NCBI RefSeq assembly: GCF_009866655.1
Contig: NZ_CP047420.1
Coordinates: 2,542,001-2,606,000, forward strand
DNA from: Rathayibacter sp. VKM Ac-2804
GTDB taxonomy: Bacteria; Actinomycetota; Actinomycetes; Actinomycetales; Microbacteriaceae
Length of the DNA stretch: 64,000 bases
Direction: 5' to 3'
In this document: piece by piece, positions 56,800-64,000 of the stretch
Layout: each line of letters starts with the position of its first letter
Position numbering within the stretch: position 1 is the first letter of the stretch
Notes under the pieces: model-generated
Told to the model about the DNA's origin: nothing
The model's database searches: none
The model's input: the letters and a program-made list of their open reading frames with translations, nothing else
Translations under genes and position numbers: made by a program

Positions 56800-57354
56800 C
56801 TAGGAGCCCTTCTGGGTCGAGTCGGAGCCGCCGTCGGCGGATCCGGGGTGGGAGGGGGAGGAATCGGGGCCGGCGAGCCGCTGGAGCTCGTCGATCAGGC
56901 GTCGTCGGAGCGCCGGGTCGGCCACGCGGAGGTAGCTGTCCACGACCTCGTCGCCGCGGGGCGACCAGGAGAGCACGAGCAGCCCGCCCTCCTCGACGAC
57001 GCGGTCGATGGCGTAGGAGCCCTCGCCGGCGCCGCGCAGGAGCGCCGCGGGGATCACGGTCTCGCGCTCGCCGACCGGGGCGATCACGACGCCGCGCTCG
57101 TGCAGCCGGAGCGTCGCCCGGCCGCGGAAGCCGAGGCCCGGCAGCACCACGCGCTCGAGCGGCTGCTCGAAGCGGGTGGTCGCGACGTAGGGCAGCTCGA
57201 CGGCCTCGCGCTCGGCGCCGAGCGACGCGGCGGGCACGGCCTCGGGCGCGAGGGCGGCCGAGCGGCGCCGGCGCGCGCGCCAGGACAGCGCCATCCCGAG
57301 GAAGACGAGCGCGACGACCGCGGCGATGACGAGCGCGATGGCGGTCCTATCCAC
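56800..57354 (-). CDS. membrane-anchored PH-like-domain protein of the pyrimidine operon
   Basis: A 184-residue protein with one N-terminal membrane helix (AIALVIAAVVALVFLGMAL, residues 5-23), a basic cytosolic anchor (WRARRRR) and an all-beta PH-like domain (about residues 50-165; e.g. GRATLRLHERGVVIAPVG). A polar Ser/Gly tail ends the protein. Homologues occupy the same position between pyrC and carA in many actinobacteria, including mycobacteria. The function is unknown. Its start overlaps pyrC by eight bases, so it is firmly part of the operon. Confidence 0.85.
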   Translation of the reverse strand: MDRTAIALVIAAVVALVFLGMALSWRARRRRSAALAPEAVPAASLGAEREAVELPYVATTRFEQPLERVVLPGLGFRGRATLRLHERGVVIAPVGERETVIPAALLRGAGEGSYAIDRVVEEGGLLVLSWSPRGDEVVDSYLRVADPALRRRLIDELQRLAGPDSSPSHPGSADGGSDSTQKGS

Positions 57355-58702
57355 GGGCGACCCTCGCTGCCGCGGCGACGGTGGCCGCGTCGACGAGCTC
57401 GCCGTCGAGAACCGTGGGGACGCCCCGGTGCAGCGTCGCGACGACGCGGCCCGGCAGCTCGCGACCGAGGTAGGGCGAGTTGGTGCTGCGCCCGCGCAGG
57501 TCCTCGGTGGAGAAGCGGCGGCGCACCTCGGTGTCGTAGAGCACGACGTTGGCGGCGGCGCCCACGGCGAGGCCGTGCTGGTAGCCGTCCAGCCGGCCGA
57601 TCCGCGCGGGGGCGGAGGAGAGCACGCGGGCGACGTCGGCCCAGCTCAGCCGGCCGTCCTCGACCACCGCGGCGTGCACGACGCTCAGGGCGCTCTCGAG
57701 GCCGACCATGCCGAACGCGGCGGCGTCCCACTCGCAGTCCTTCGCCTCGACCGGGTGCGGGGCATGGTCGGTGGCCACGATGTCGATCGTGCCGTCGGCG
57801 AGGGCCTCGCGGAGGGCGAGCACGTCCTCGTCGCGGCGCAGCGGCGGGTTGACCTTGAAGCGGGCGTCGTAGCCGGCCGCGCCGTCCACCCCGGCGATCA
57901 GCTGCTCGGAGAGGAGCAGGTGGTGCGGGGTGACCTCGGCCGTCACATCGATGCCGCGGGCCTTGGCCCAGCGGATCACGTCGACGGAGCCGGCGGTGGA
58001 GACGTGGCAGACGTGCAGGCGCGAGCCGACGTGCTCGGCCAGCAGCACGTCACGGGCGATGATCGCCTCCTCCGCCACGGCCGGCCAGCCCTGCAGCCCG
58101 AGGGCGCTGGAGACGGCGCCCTCGTTCATCTGCGCGCCGACGGTGAGCCGCGGCTCCTGCGCGTGCTGGGCGACGACGCCGTCGAAGGCCTTCACGTACT
58201 CGAGCGCGCGGCGCATCAGCAGGGCGTCCGAGACGCACTTGCCGTCGTCCGAGAACACGCGCACCGCCGCCCGGCTGCGGGCCATCGCGCCGAGCTCGGC
58301 GAGCGACTCCCCCGCGAGGCCCACGGTGACGGCGCCGATCGGGCGGACGGTCGCGTAGCCGGCGTCCTCGCCGAGGCTCTGCACCTGCTCGACGACGCCG
58401 GCCGTGTCCTGCACCGGCGAGGTGTTGGCCATCGCGAAGACCGCGGTGAAGCCGCCCGCGGCCGCGGCGCGCGTGCCGGTCAGCACGGTCTCGCTCTGCT
58501 CGAAGCCGGGCTCGCGGAGGTGGGTGTGCAGGTCGACGAGGCCCGGCAGCGCCAGGAGCCCGTCGGCGTCGATCACGCGAGCGCCGCTCGAGTCGACATC
58601 GGTGCCGATCTCGACGATCGTCCCGCCGTCGATCAGGACGTCGGCCGTCGACTCGTCGGCGAGCGTCGCGCCCGAGAGGAGGATCCTCGTACCGGTCATC
58701 AC
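57347..58702 (-). CDS. pyrC: dihydroorotase
   Basis: A 451-residue class I (amidohydrolase) dihydroorotase closing the dihydroorotate ring. Metal and active-site motifs are [13 protein letters not shown] (about residues 56-68), the HVCHVST segment (about 230-236) and [11 protein letters not shown] (about 308-318; catalytic Asp). The length matches the long metal-dependent type. It overlaps pyrB by four bases and the PH-like gene by eight. Confidence 0.97.
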   Translation of the reverse strand: MMTGTRILLSGATLADESTADVLIDGGTIVEIGTDVDSSGARVIDADGLLALPGLVDLHTHLREPGFEQSETVLTGTRAAAAGGFTAVFAMANTSPVQDTAGVVEQVQSLGEDAGYATVRPIGAVTVGLAGESLAELGAMARSRAAVRVFSDDGKCVSDALLMRRALEYVKAFDGVVAQHAQEPRLTVGAQMNEGAVSSALGLQGWPAVAEEAIIARDVLLAEHVGSRLHVCHVSTAGSVDVIRWAKARGIDVTAEVTPHHLLLSEQLIAGVDGAAGYDARFKVNPPLRRDEDVLALREALADGTIDIVATDHAPHPVEAKDCEWDAAAFGMVGLESALSVVHAAVVEDGRLSWADVARVLSSAPARIGRLDGYQHGLAVGAAANVVLYDTEVRRRFSTEDLRGRSTNSPYLGRELPGRVVATLHRGVPTVLDGELVDAATVAAAARVARG

Positions 58703-59655
58703 AGGACCTCCCTTTCACCGGACAGCAGCAGGTACAGCGCCGCCATCCGCACGGACACCCCGTTCGCGACCTGCTCGAGCACCGTGGAGCGGCTCGAATC
58801 GGCGGCGGCCGAGGAGATCTCGACGCCCCTGTTCATGGGTCCGGGGTGCATCACGATGGTATCCGGGCCGAGGCGGGCGAGCCGCTCGTCGTCCAGGCCC
58901 CAGATGCGCGCGTACTCGCGGCCGTTGGGGAAGAAGCCGCTCGACATCCGCTCGAGCTGGATGCGCAGCAGCATCACCACGTCGGGCAGCCCGGAGTCGA
59001 TCGCGTCGTCGAGGTCGAAGCGGATCGTGGCCGGCCAGTCGAGCGTGTCGACGGGGACGAGCGTGGGCGGGGCGACGAGGGTGACCTCCGCGCCGAGCGC
59101 GGTCAGCAGCCAGACGTTGGAGCGGGCCACGCGCGAGTGCAGGATGTCGCCGACGATCGTCACCGCGACGCCGTCGAGGCTCTTGCCGCGGGAGGCGGAC
59201 GCGCCGTGCAGCCGGCGGCGGATGGTGAAGGCGTCGAGCAGCGCCTGGGTCGGATGCTCGTGCGTGCCGTCGCCGGCGTTGAGGATGGCGGCGTCGATCC
59301 AGCCGCTCGCCGCGAGCACCGCCGGGGCGCCGGAGGCGTGGTGGCGGATCACGACGCCGTCGGCGCCCATCGCCGCGAGGGTCTGCGCGGTGTCCTTGAG
59401 GCTCTCGCCCTTCGAGACGCTGGAGCCCTTGGCGCTGAAGTTGATGACGTCGGCCGAGAGCCGCTTCGCCGCCGCCTCGAACGAGATGCGGGTGCGGGTG
59501 GAGTCCTCGAAGAAGAGGTTGACCACGGTCTTCCCGCGCAGGGTCGGCAGCTTCTTGACCTCGCGGTTCTGCACGTCCGACATGTCCTCGGCGATGTCGA
59601 GGAGGCCGATCGCGGTGGCGCGGTCGAGGTCGCGAGTGGAGAGCAGGTGCCTCAT
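58699..59655 (-). CDS. pyrB: aspartate carbamoyltransferase catalytic subunit
   Basis: A 318-residue enzyme that joins carbamoyl phosphate and aspartate. The carbamoyl-phosphate motif [13 protein letters not shown] is at about residues 49-61, the 80s-loop [12 protein letters not shown] at about 77-88, and the HPTQALLDA motif at about 131-139. There is no regulatory pyrI, as is normal in actinobacteria. It overlaps pyrR and pyrC by four bases each. Confidence 0.97.
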   Translation of the reverse strand: MRHLLSTRDLDRATAIGLLDIAEDMSDVQNREVKKLPTLRGKTVVNLFFEDSTRTRISFEAAAKRLSADVINFSAKGSSVSKGESLKDTAQTLAAMGADGVVIRHHASGAPAVLAASGWIDAAILNAGDGTHEHPTQALLDAFTIRRRLHGASASRGKSLDGVAVTIVGDILHSRVARSNVWLLTALGAEVTLVAPPTLVPVDTLDWPATIRFDLDDAIDSGLPDVVMLLRIQLERMSSGFFPNGREYARIWGLDDERLARLGPDTIVMHPGPMNRGVEISSAAADSSRSTVLEQVANGVSVRMAALYLLLSGEREVL

Positions 59656-60221
59656 CGGGTGCCCCCGTCCGGTGCGGACTCGATCGCGACGGTCTCGATC
59701 GCGACCAGGTCCTCGCCGTCGGTCTCGACCAGGCGGACGTTGATCCGCTCGCTGAGGCTGCTGGGCAGGTTCTTGCCGACGAAGTCCGCGCGGATCGGCA
59801 GCTCGCGGTGGCCGCGGTCGACCAGGGCGGCGAGCCGGACGGCGCGCGGGCGGCCGATGTCGCTGAGCGCGTCGAGGGCCGCGCGGATGGTGCGGCCGGA
59901 GAAGAGCACGTCGTCGACGAGGACGACCGTGCGGCCGTCGATGCTCGCCGGGACGGCGGTGCGCGCGGGCGTCCGCGTCGGGTGGTGGGCGAGGTCGTCG
60001 CGGTACATCGTCACGTCGAGCGAGCCGGAGAACACCGGGGCGGCCCCGGGCTCGATCCTGGCGATCGTGTCGGCGATCCGCCGCGCGAGCGCGACTCCGC
60101 GGGTCGGGATCCCGAGGATCACCAGCGACTCCGCGCCCCGATTCGACTCGAGGATCTCGTGAGCGATGCGCGTCAGAGCGCGCGTGATGTCAGCGCTGCT
60201 GAGCACGATTCGTGCCGTCAC
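59652..60221 (-). CDS. pyrR: bifunctional pyr operon RNA-binding regulator PyrR/uracil phosphoribosyltransferase
   Basis: A 189-residue PRTase-fold protein. It binds pyr mRNA in the presence of UMP/UTP and also has uracil phosphoribosyltransferase activity. The PRPP loop is [18 protein letters not shown] (about residues 97-114), and [14 protein letters not shown] (about 38-51) forms part of the active site. The GTG at 60221 was chosen since an AAGGAGG lies just upstream, within a classic PyrR-binding RNA (60227-60260); a longer in-frame start would destroy that leader. It is first in the pyr operon. Confidence 0.96.
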   Translation of the reverse strand: MTARIVLSSADITRALTRIAHEILESNRGAESLVILGIPTRGVALARRIADTIARIEPGAAPVFSGSLDVTMYRDDLAHHPTRTPARTAVPASIDGRTVVLVDDVLFSGRTIRAALDALSDIGRPRAVRLAALVDRGHRELPIRADFVGKNLPSSLSERINVRLVETDGEDLVAIETVAIESAPDGGTR

Positions 60222-60226
60222 ACCGA

Positions 60227-60260
60227 CCTCCTTCCCCGTCTCTCTGGACGGCCTTAAAGG
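60227..60260 (-). promoter_or_regulatory. PyrR-binding RNA stem-loop overlapping the pyrR ribosome-binding site
   Basis: The transcript reads CCUUUAAGGCCGUC then CAGAGAG then ACGGGGAAGGAGG. CCGU/ACGG closes a loop containing the conserved UCCAGAGAG of PyrR sites, and CCUU can pair with AAGG of the Shine-Dalgarno. This is the actinobacterial layout in which PyrR stabilises the hairpin and blocks translation. The motif is seen; the mechanism is known from mycobacteria. Confidence 0.85.
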
Positions 60261-60273
60261 AAATGCCTCCCCG

Positions 60274-60279
60274 AGTATA
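60274..60279 (-). promoter_or_regulatory. probable -10 box of the pyr operon
   Basis: TATACT on the minus strand, about 14 bases upstream of the PyrR hairpin. No good -35 element is visible. The predicted start near 60267 gives a leader just long enough for the PyrR element. Confidence 0.5.
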
Positions 60280-60311
60280 GGGGTCCGCCTGCTCCCGCCC
60301 GGCCGCAGCAG

Positions 60312-60361
60312 CATCCTGGTCGAGGAGCCGTCCGCAGGACGGCGTCTCGAGACCCGCCACC
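60312..60361 (-). repeat. interspersed palindromic repeat, degenerate, reverse orientation
   Basis: Plus-strand order CTGGTCGAGGAGC-CGTCCGCAGGACG-GCGTCTCGAGACCCGCC: right arm, palindrome, left arm. With the copy at 60401 it forms an inverted pair about 40 bases apart in the pyrR-nusB spacer. Confidence 0.65.
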
Positions 60362-60400
60362 GTCGGCACGCGCGGTCTGCGGCCGCATGCGCCAGCGACG

Positions 60401-60442
60401 GAGGGTCTCGATGCGCCCGCGGTGCGGGCTACTCGATCAGCA
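60401..60442 (+). repeat. interspersed palindromic repeat
   Basis: GAGGGTCTCGATGCG-CCCGCGGTGCGGG-CTACTCGATCAGCA. It lies 30 bases past the nusB stop, so it may also be transcribed as a 3' hairpin of the efp-nusB unit. Confidence 0.75.
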
Positions 60443-60472
60443 AGGGCCGGCCGCCCCTGTTCCGTACCCGGT

Positions 60473-60892
60473 TCAGGCCGTCGCGCGCGACTCGGCGACG
60501 GAGGCGAGCAGGCCGTTGATGAAGCCGGCCGAGTCGTCGGTCGACAGCAGGGTCGCCGCCTCGACGGCCTCGGAGATCGCGACGCCGTCCGGGACCGCGT
60601 CGTTGTGCAGGATCTCCCAGACGCCGATCCGGAGGATCGCGCGGTCGACCAGCGGCATGCGCGACAGCGTCCAGCCCTTCGCGAGCTGCGCGATCAACGC
60701 GTCGATCTCGTCCGCGTTGTCGATGACCCCGTCGACGATCTCGCGGGCGTACAGCCAGGAGGCCTCGCGCGCCGGCTCGTTCGCGGCCCGCTCGGCCTCC
60801 GAGCGCAGCGACTCCGAGAAGGAGATCTGCCGGACGTCGGCGTTGTAGATGATGTCGAGGGCGCGCTTGCGCGCCTTCGTCCGAGCACTCAC
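60473..60892 (-). CDS. nusB: transcription antitermination factor NusB
   Basis: A 139-residue all-helical NusB that binds boxA RNA with S10 for rRNA antitermination. The start MSARTKARKRALDIIYNAD matches the RNA-binding N-terminus. The helix with PLVDRAILRIGVWEILHND (about residues 75-93) and VAISEAVEAATLLSTDDSAGFINGLL-type C-terminal helix are diagnostic. The GTG start lies 13 bases from the efp stop, so efp and nusB are cotranscribed, as in many actinobacteria. Confidence 0.96.
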   Translation of the reverse strand: MSARTKARKRALDIIYNADVRQISFSESLRSEAERAANEPAREASWLYAREIVDGVIDNADEIDALIAQLAKGWTLSRMPLVDRAILRIGVWEILHNDAVPDGVAISEAVEAATLLSTDDSAGFINGLLASVAESRATA

Positions 60893-60904
60893 GGGAGCCC
60901 CGGC

Positions 60905-61465
60905 TCAGCTGACGCGGCCGAGGTAGTCGCCCGTGCGGGTGTCGACCTTGACCTTGGTGCCCTGCTCGAGGAAGAGCGGGACCTGGATCTGGTAGCCGGT
61001 CTCGACGGTCGCGGGCTTGGTGCCGCCGGTCGAGCGGTCGCCCTGCAGGCCCGGCTCGGTGTAGGTGATCTCGAGCACGACGGAGGCGGGGAGCTCGACG
61101 TAGAGCGGGTCGCCGTCGTGCAGCGCGAGGGTCAGGTTCTGGTTCTCGAGCATGAAGTTCGCCGCGTCGCCGACGACGGCCTCGGGGACAGTGATCTGGT
61201 CGTAGTCCGAGGTGTCCATGAAGACGAAGTCCGCGCCGTCGCGGTAGAGGTACTGGAAGTCGCGACGGTCGACGTTGGCCGTGTCGATCTTGGCGCCGGC
61301 GTTGAAGGTCTTGTCGACGACCTTGCCCGTCAGCACGTTCTTCATCTTGGTGCGCACGAACGCGCCGCCCTTGCCCGGCTTCACGTGCTGGAAGTCGATG
61401 ACGTTCCAGAGCTGACCGTCGATGCTGAGGACGGTGCCGTTCTTGATGTCGGTGGTAGAGGCCAT
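60905..61465 (-). CDS. efp: elongation factor P
   Basis: A 186-residue factor that rescues ribosomes stalled at polyproline. Domain I contains [17 protein letters not shown] with the modifiable loop residue Lys (HVKPGKGGA; about residue 32), and domains II and III are OB-like, with the C-terminal signature [27 protein letters not shown]. The ATG at 61465 (MASTTDIKN) is standard. It is divergent from the SHOCT-like gene and sits between nusB and aroB. Confidence 0.97.
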   Translation of the reverse strand: MASTTDIKNGTVLSIDGQLWNVIDFQHVKPGKGGAFVRTKMKNVLTGKVVDKTFNAGAKIDTANVDRRDFQYLYRDGADFVFMDTSDYDQITVPEAVVGDAANFMLENQNLTLALHDGDPLYVELPASVVLEITYTEPGLQGDRSTGGTKPATVETGYQIQVPLFLEQGTKVKVDTRTGDYLGRVS

Positions 61466-61633
61466 GCGAAGGGGGATCCGTTTCGTGGAAGTCTGCTGAT
61501 CGGCCGATCCGGCCAACCCATCGAGTGTAGTCGGTCCGGCCCGCAGGCGGCCGGGCGGCCTCCCCCGGCCGGACGATGCGGTCCACGGGCGCCCGGAGCA
61601 GACTGGAGGGACGCCCACGACCGAGGAGGTCGC

Positions 61634-62035
61634 ATGACCCTCAGCACCGCTCACTCCGGGATCGTCTCCGCGGCGGCCCGCTCCGACTTCTTCACCCCGA
61701 CCATCCCGAATCAGATCGTCGTGCCGCCGTGGTACTCCGCCGTCTTCGTGATCGTCCCGATCGTCATCGTGGCCGTCTTCGTCCTGGTGATCGTGCTGAT
61801 CGTCCGCAACGCCCGCCGGGCGAAGCAGCTCGGCGTCGACCCGACCACGATGCAGACCGACATGGCCGCCCGCTACCTCCGGCACGGCGTCGGGCCGGCG
61901 GGGTCCTCGCTCACCGACCGGCTGGCCGAGCTCGACCGCCTGCGCGCCGCCGGCACGATCAGCGCCGAGGAGCACGCCCGCGCCCGCGAGGCCGCGCTCA
62001 CCGGCGACCGCGGGGCGGACGACCGGCGGGGCTGA
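61634..62035 (+). CDS. small membrane protein with C-terminal SHOCT-like domain
   Basis: A 133-residue protein. A single long membrane helix ([21 protein letters not shown], residues about 37-57) is followed by a basic cytosolic stretch ([10 protein letters not shown]). The C-terminus [21 protein letters not shown] (about 102-121) is a SHOCT-type short helical hairpin, a domain usually at protein termini with a suspected oligomerisation role. The ATG is preceded by GAGGAGG. It is on the opposite strand to the surrounding aro/efp genes. Function unknown. Confidence 0.8.
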   Translation: MTLSTAHSGIVSAAARSDFFTPTIPNQIVVPPWYSAVFVIVPIVIVAVFVLVIVLIVRNARRAKQLGVDPTTMQTDMAARYLRHGVGPAGSSLTDRLAELDRLRAAGTISAEEHARAREAALTGDRGADDRRG

Positions 62036-62050
62036 CCCCGCGCGGCGCTG

Positions 62051-63130
62051 CTACGCGCCGATCTCCTGGTACGCCGCGAACAGCAGCGACGTCTCCGGTC
62101 CCTGCAGGATGCTCGGGCGCGCGAGATCGTCGAGCACCACGAAGCGGAGCATCCCCGCGCGCGACTTCTTGTCGCGCTGCATCGCGGCGAGCAGCGTCTC
62201 CCAGCGGCCGAGCGGGTAGCTCGTCGGCAGCGTCAGCGACTCGAGGACGCTGCGCTGGCGATCGACGACCGCGTCGCTGAGCGAGCCGGTGAGCCGTGAC
62301 AGCTCGGCGGCGAACATCATGCCGACCGAGACCGCCGCGCCGTGGCGCCACTGGTAGCGCTCGGCGTGCTCGACCGCGTGGCCGAGGGTGTGCCCGTAGT
62401 TCAGGATCTCACGGAGGCCCTTCTCGGTGAAGTCCTCGCTCACGACGCGCGCCTTGATGCCGATCGACAGCTCGACCAGGCTGCGGAACTCCTCCGACGT
62501 CGGGTCGGTCGCCAGGTCCACGTCCGACTCGATGATGTCCAGGATCCGCGGCTCGGCGATCATGCCGTACTTCACGATCTCGCCGAAGCCGGCCAGGATC
62601 TCGTTGCGCGGCAGGCTCGTCAGCACGTCGAGGTCGGCGACGACGGCGCGGGGCGCGTGGAAGGCGCCGACCAGGTTCTTGCCCTCGGCCGTATTGATGC
62701 CGGTCTTGCCGCCCACGGCCGCGTCGACCATGCCCAGCACCGTGGTCGGGACCTGCACGAGATCCACCCCGCGGAGCCAGGTCGCGGCGACGAAGCCGGC
62801 CAGGTCGGTGATCGCGCCGCCGCCGAAGCCGACGACCGCGTCGGTGCGGGTGAAGTCGGACTGCCCCATCACCTGCCAGCAGAAGGCGGCGACCTCGACG
62901 CGCTTGGCGGCCTCGGCGTCGGGCACCTCGGCGAGCAGCACCTCGTAGCGCTCGAGGAGGCTCTCGCGGATCTCGGCGGCCAGGACCGCGAGGGTCGGCG
63001 GGTGCACGATCAGCACCTTGGCCGCGCGCGGGCCGATCGCGTCGGCGAGGCCGTCGAGGAGGCCGCGGCCGACCGTGATGTCGTAGCCGTTCTCTCCCGT
63101 GACGGTGAGGGCGGTGGCGCCGTCGTTCAT
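62051..63130 (-). CDS. aroB: 3-dehydroquinate synthase
   Basis: A 359-residue NAD- and zinc-dependent enzyme for step 2 of the shikimate pathway. The NAD-binding GFGGGAITDLAGFVAATWLRG is at about residues 102-122, followed by the QVPTTVLGMVDAAVGGKTGIN block (about 126-146) and the zinc ligands in ILNYGHTLGHAVE (about 245-257). It overlaps aroK by four bases (ATGA). Confidence 0.97.
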   Translation of the reverse strand: MNDGATALTVTGENGYDITVGRGLLDGLADAIGPRAAKVLIVHPPTLAVLAAEIRESLLERYEVLLAEVPDAEAAKRVEVAAFCWQVMGQSDFTRTDAVVGFGGGAITDLAGFVAATWLRGVDLVQVPTTVLGMVDAAVGGKTGINTAEGKNLVGAFHAPRAVVADLDVLTSLPRNEILAGFGEIVKYGMIAEPRILDIIESDVDLATDPTSEEFRSLVELSIGIKARVVSEDFTEKGLREILNYGHTLGHAVEHAERYQWRHGAAVSVGMMFAAELSRLTGSLSDAVVDRQRSVLESLTLPTSYPLGRWETLLAAMQRDKKSRAGMLRFVVLDDLARPSILQGPETSLLFAAYQEIGA

Positions 63131-63786
63131 GCTCTTCTTCCGGTCGGGCGGCCGGTGGGGGCCGCCGGTTCTGTGGTGCTGGTGGCTTCGGTGGTTCTGG
63201 TGGAGTCGGTCGTGCTGGTGCTGGTCGGTTCAGTGGCGGCGGGTGCGGGACCGGGGTCGCCGGTGGCCGCCTCGCGCTCGCGCACCCAGGCGGTCACCTC
63301 CGCGGCGAGGGTCGTGATCGGCCGGCGCGAGGAGTCGACGACGGTGTCGGCGAGGGACTCGTAGACCGCCCGCCGCGATTCGAAGATCCGCGTCCAGTCC
63401 GCGACACCGCCGCGCACCAGGGGGCGGCCGGAGCCGAGCCGGTCGCGCACGGCCTCGGCGGTCGTGGTCAGCAGGACGACGGGGACGCCGGCCAGATCCG
63501 CGCGGGTGCCCTCGTCCAGCACCGCTCCCCCGCCCAGGCTCAGCACGACGCCGCGGCGGACGGCCTGCTCGACGACCCGGCGCTCTTCCACGCGGAAGGA
63601 CGCCTCGCCGTGCAGGTCGAAGTACGCGGCGATCGGACCGTGCCTGCGCACGAACTCGGCGTCGGAGTCGACGAACTCGGCCGCGAGGGCCTTCGCGACC
63701 CGCTTGCCGATGGTCGTCTTGCCGGCCCCCATCGGGCCGATCAGGACGACACGGGCTCGGGCCGCGCCGGTATCGTGACCCGCCAT
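63127..63786 (-). CDS. aroK: shikimate kinase with Thr/Ser-rich C-terminal tail
   Basis: A 219-residue enzyme that phosphorylates shikimate. The P-loop GPMGAGKTTIGK is at about residues 18-29, the shikimate-binding DSDAEFVRRHGPI at about 41-53, and SLGGGAVLDE at about 94-103. The canonical enzyme ends near residue 178; the remaining residues are low-complexity Thr/Ser/Glu (e.g. TEPTSTSTTDSTRTT) encoded by imperfect tandem trinucleotides. The tail is probably disordered and dispensable. It lies 31 bases from the aroC stop. Confidence 0.94.
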   Translation of the reverse strand: MAGHDTGAARARVVLIGPMGAGKTTIGKRVAKALAAEFVDSDAEFVRRHGPIAAYFDLHGEASFRVEERRVVEQAVRRGVVLSLGGGAVLDEGTRADLAGVPVVLLTTTAEAVRDRLGSGRPLVRGGVADWTRIFESRRAVYESLADTVVDSSRRPITTLAAEVTAWVREREAATGDPGPAPAATEPTSTSTTDSTRTTEATSTTEPAAPTGRPTGRRA

Positions 63787-63817
63787 CAGCGGGCCCGGCC
63801 CGGTAGGTGCTCGGGCA

Positions 63818-64000
63818 TCAGACGAGACCGAGCGCCGGATCGCTGGCGGCGAGCGTGCGCAGCTCCTCCGGGATCGCGTCGAGGTAGCCCCGCAGGTTGC
63901 GGCGGGTCTCGGTGACGCTGTCGCCGCCGAACTTCTCCAGCACGGCGTTCGCGAGCACCAGGGCGACCATCGCCTCCGCGACGACGCCCGAGGCGGGCAC
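63818..64000 (-). CDS. aroC: chorismate synthase, C-terminal part (runs off the right edge)
   Basis: Sixty-one codons of the 3' end are in the window. The sequence [23 protein letters not shown] followed by [12 protein letters not shown] is the conserved C-terminus of chorismate synthase, which eliminates phosphate from EPSP using reduced FMN. It heads the aroC-aroK-aroB series in the minus direction, the usual actinobacterial order. The start codon is outside the window. Confidence 0.95.
   Translation of the reverse strand: MPASGVVAEAMVALVLANAVLEKFGGDSVTETRRNLRGYLDAIPEELRTLAASDPALGLV

Overview
The window is a very GC-rich, gene-dense chromosomal segment. The gene content points to an actinobacterium of the family Microbacteriaceae (Rathayibacter/Clavibacter/Curtobacterium-like). 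Supporting features are CarD, an ANTAR response regulator, the HGxxPAAW and Trp-associated membrane proteins in the his/trp block, an actinobacterial PriA without ATPase motifs, a Gmk carrying an mIHF domain, and SD-linked PyrR control. The genus is an inference. Almost everything is housekeeping. No rRNA, CRISPR array, transposase, integrase or phage gene was seen.

Layout. (1) 1-9.4 kb, minus strand: uvrB (5' part), a secreted beta-helix protein, coaE, rpsA, a DUF885 peptidase-like protein and polA. (2) 9.4-13.6 kb is a small accessory region: a PaaI-like thioesterase, a repeat-rich spacer holding a duplicated 3' end of that thioesterase gene, a frameshifted secreted protein with a small membrane protein, a PNP-oxidase-like protein, the ANTAR regulator and tRNA-Leu(CAA). 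(3) 13.6-27.2 kb: GNAT, an NtaA-type monooxygenase with an O-acetylhomoserine sulfhydrylase-type enzyme behind a structured leader, DUF427, an orphan DarT-like protein, a TetR-CarD pair, an MpaB-like protein, a SNF2 helicase, an aldose-1-epimerase-like protein and Ppx/GppA. A 657-bp repeat-filled spacer follows. (4) 27.2-36 kb: pyk, gltD, gltB, lgt. (5) 36-43 kb: trpA, trpB, trpC, two small membrane proteins, hisI, hisF, hisG, hisE, without trpE in its usual place. (6) 42.4-60.3 kb: rpe, rsmB, fmt, priA, metK, coaBC, rpoZ, mIHF-gmk, then the pyrimidine operon (pyrF, carB, carA, PH-like protein, pyrC, pyrB, pyrR) headed by a PyrR RNA-binding loop. (7) 60.4-64 kb: nusB, efp, a SHOCT-like protein, aroB, aroK and the 3' part of aroC. 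Items are listed in coordinate order; minus-strand operons read right to left.

Most interesting signals: PafBC-type DNA-damage promoter motifs at both uvrB and polA, each predicting a leaderless or nearly leaderless mRNA; a TetR gene with a good operator, translationally coupled to carD; an 11-bp RNA stem that would mask the Shine-Dalgarno of the sulfhydrylase operon; an interspersed composite palindromic repeat family; the 108-bp gene-end duplication; the orphan DarT; and the missing trpE.
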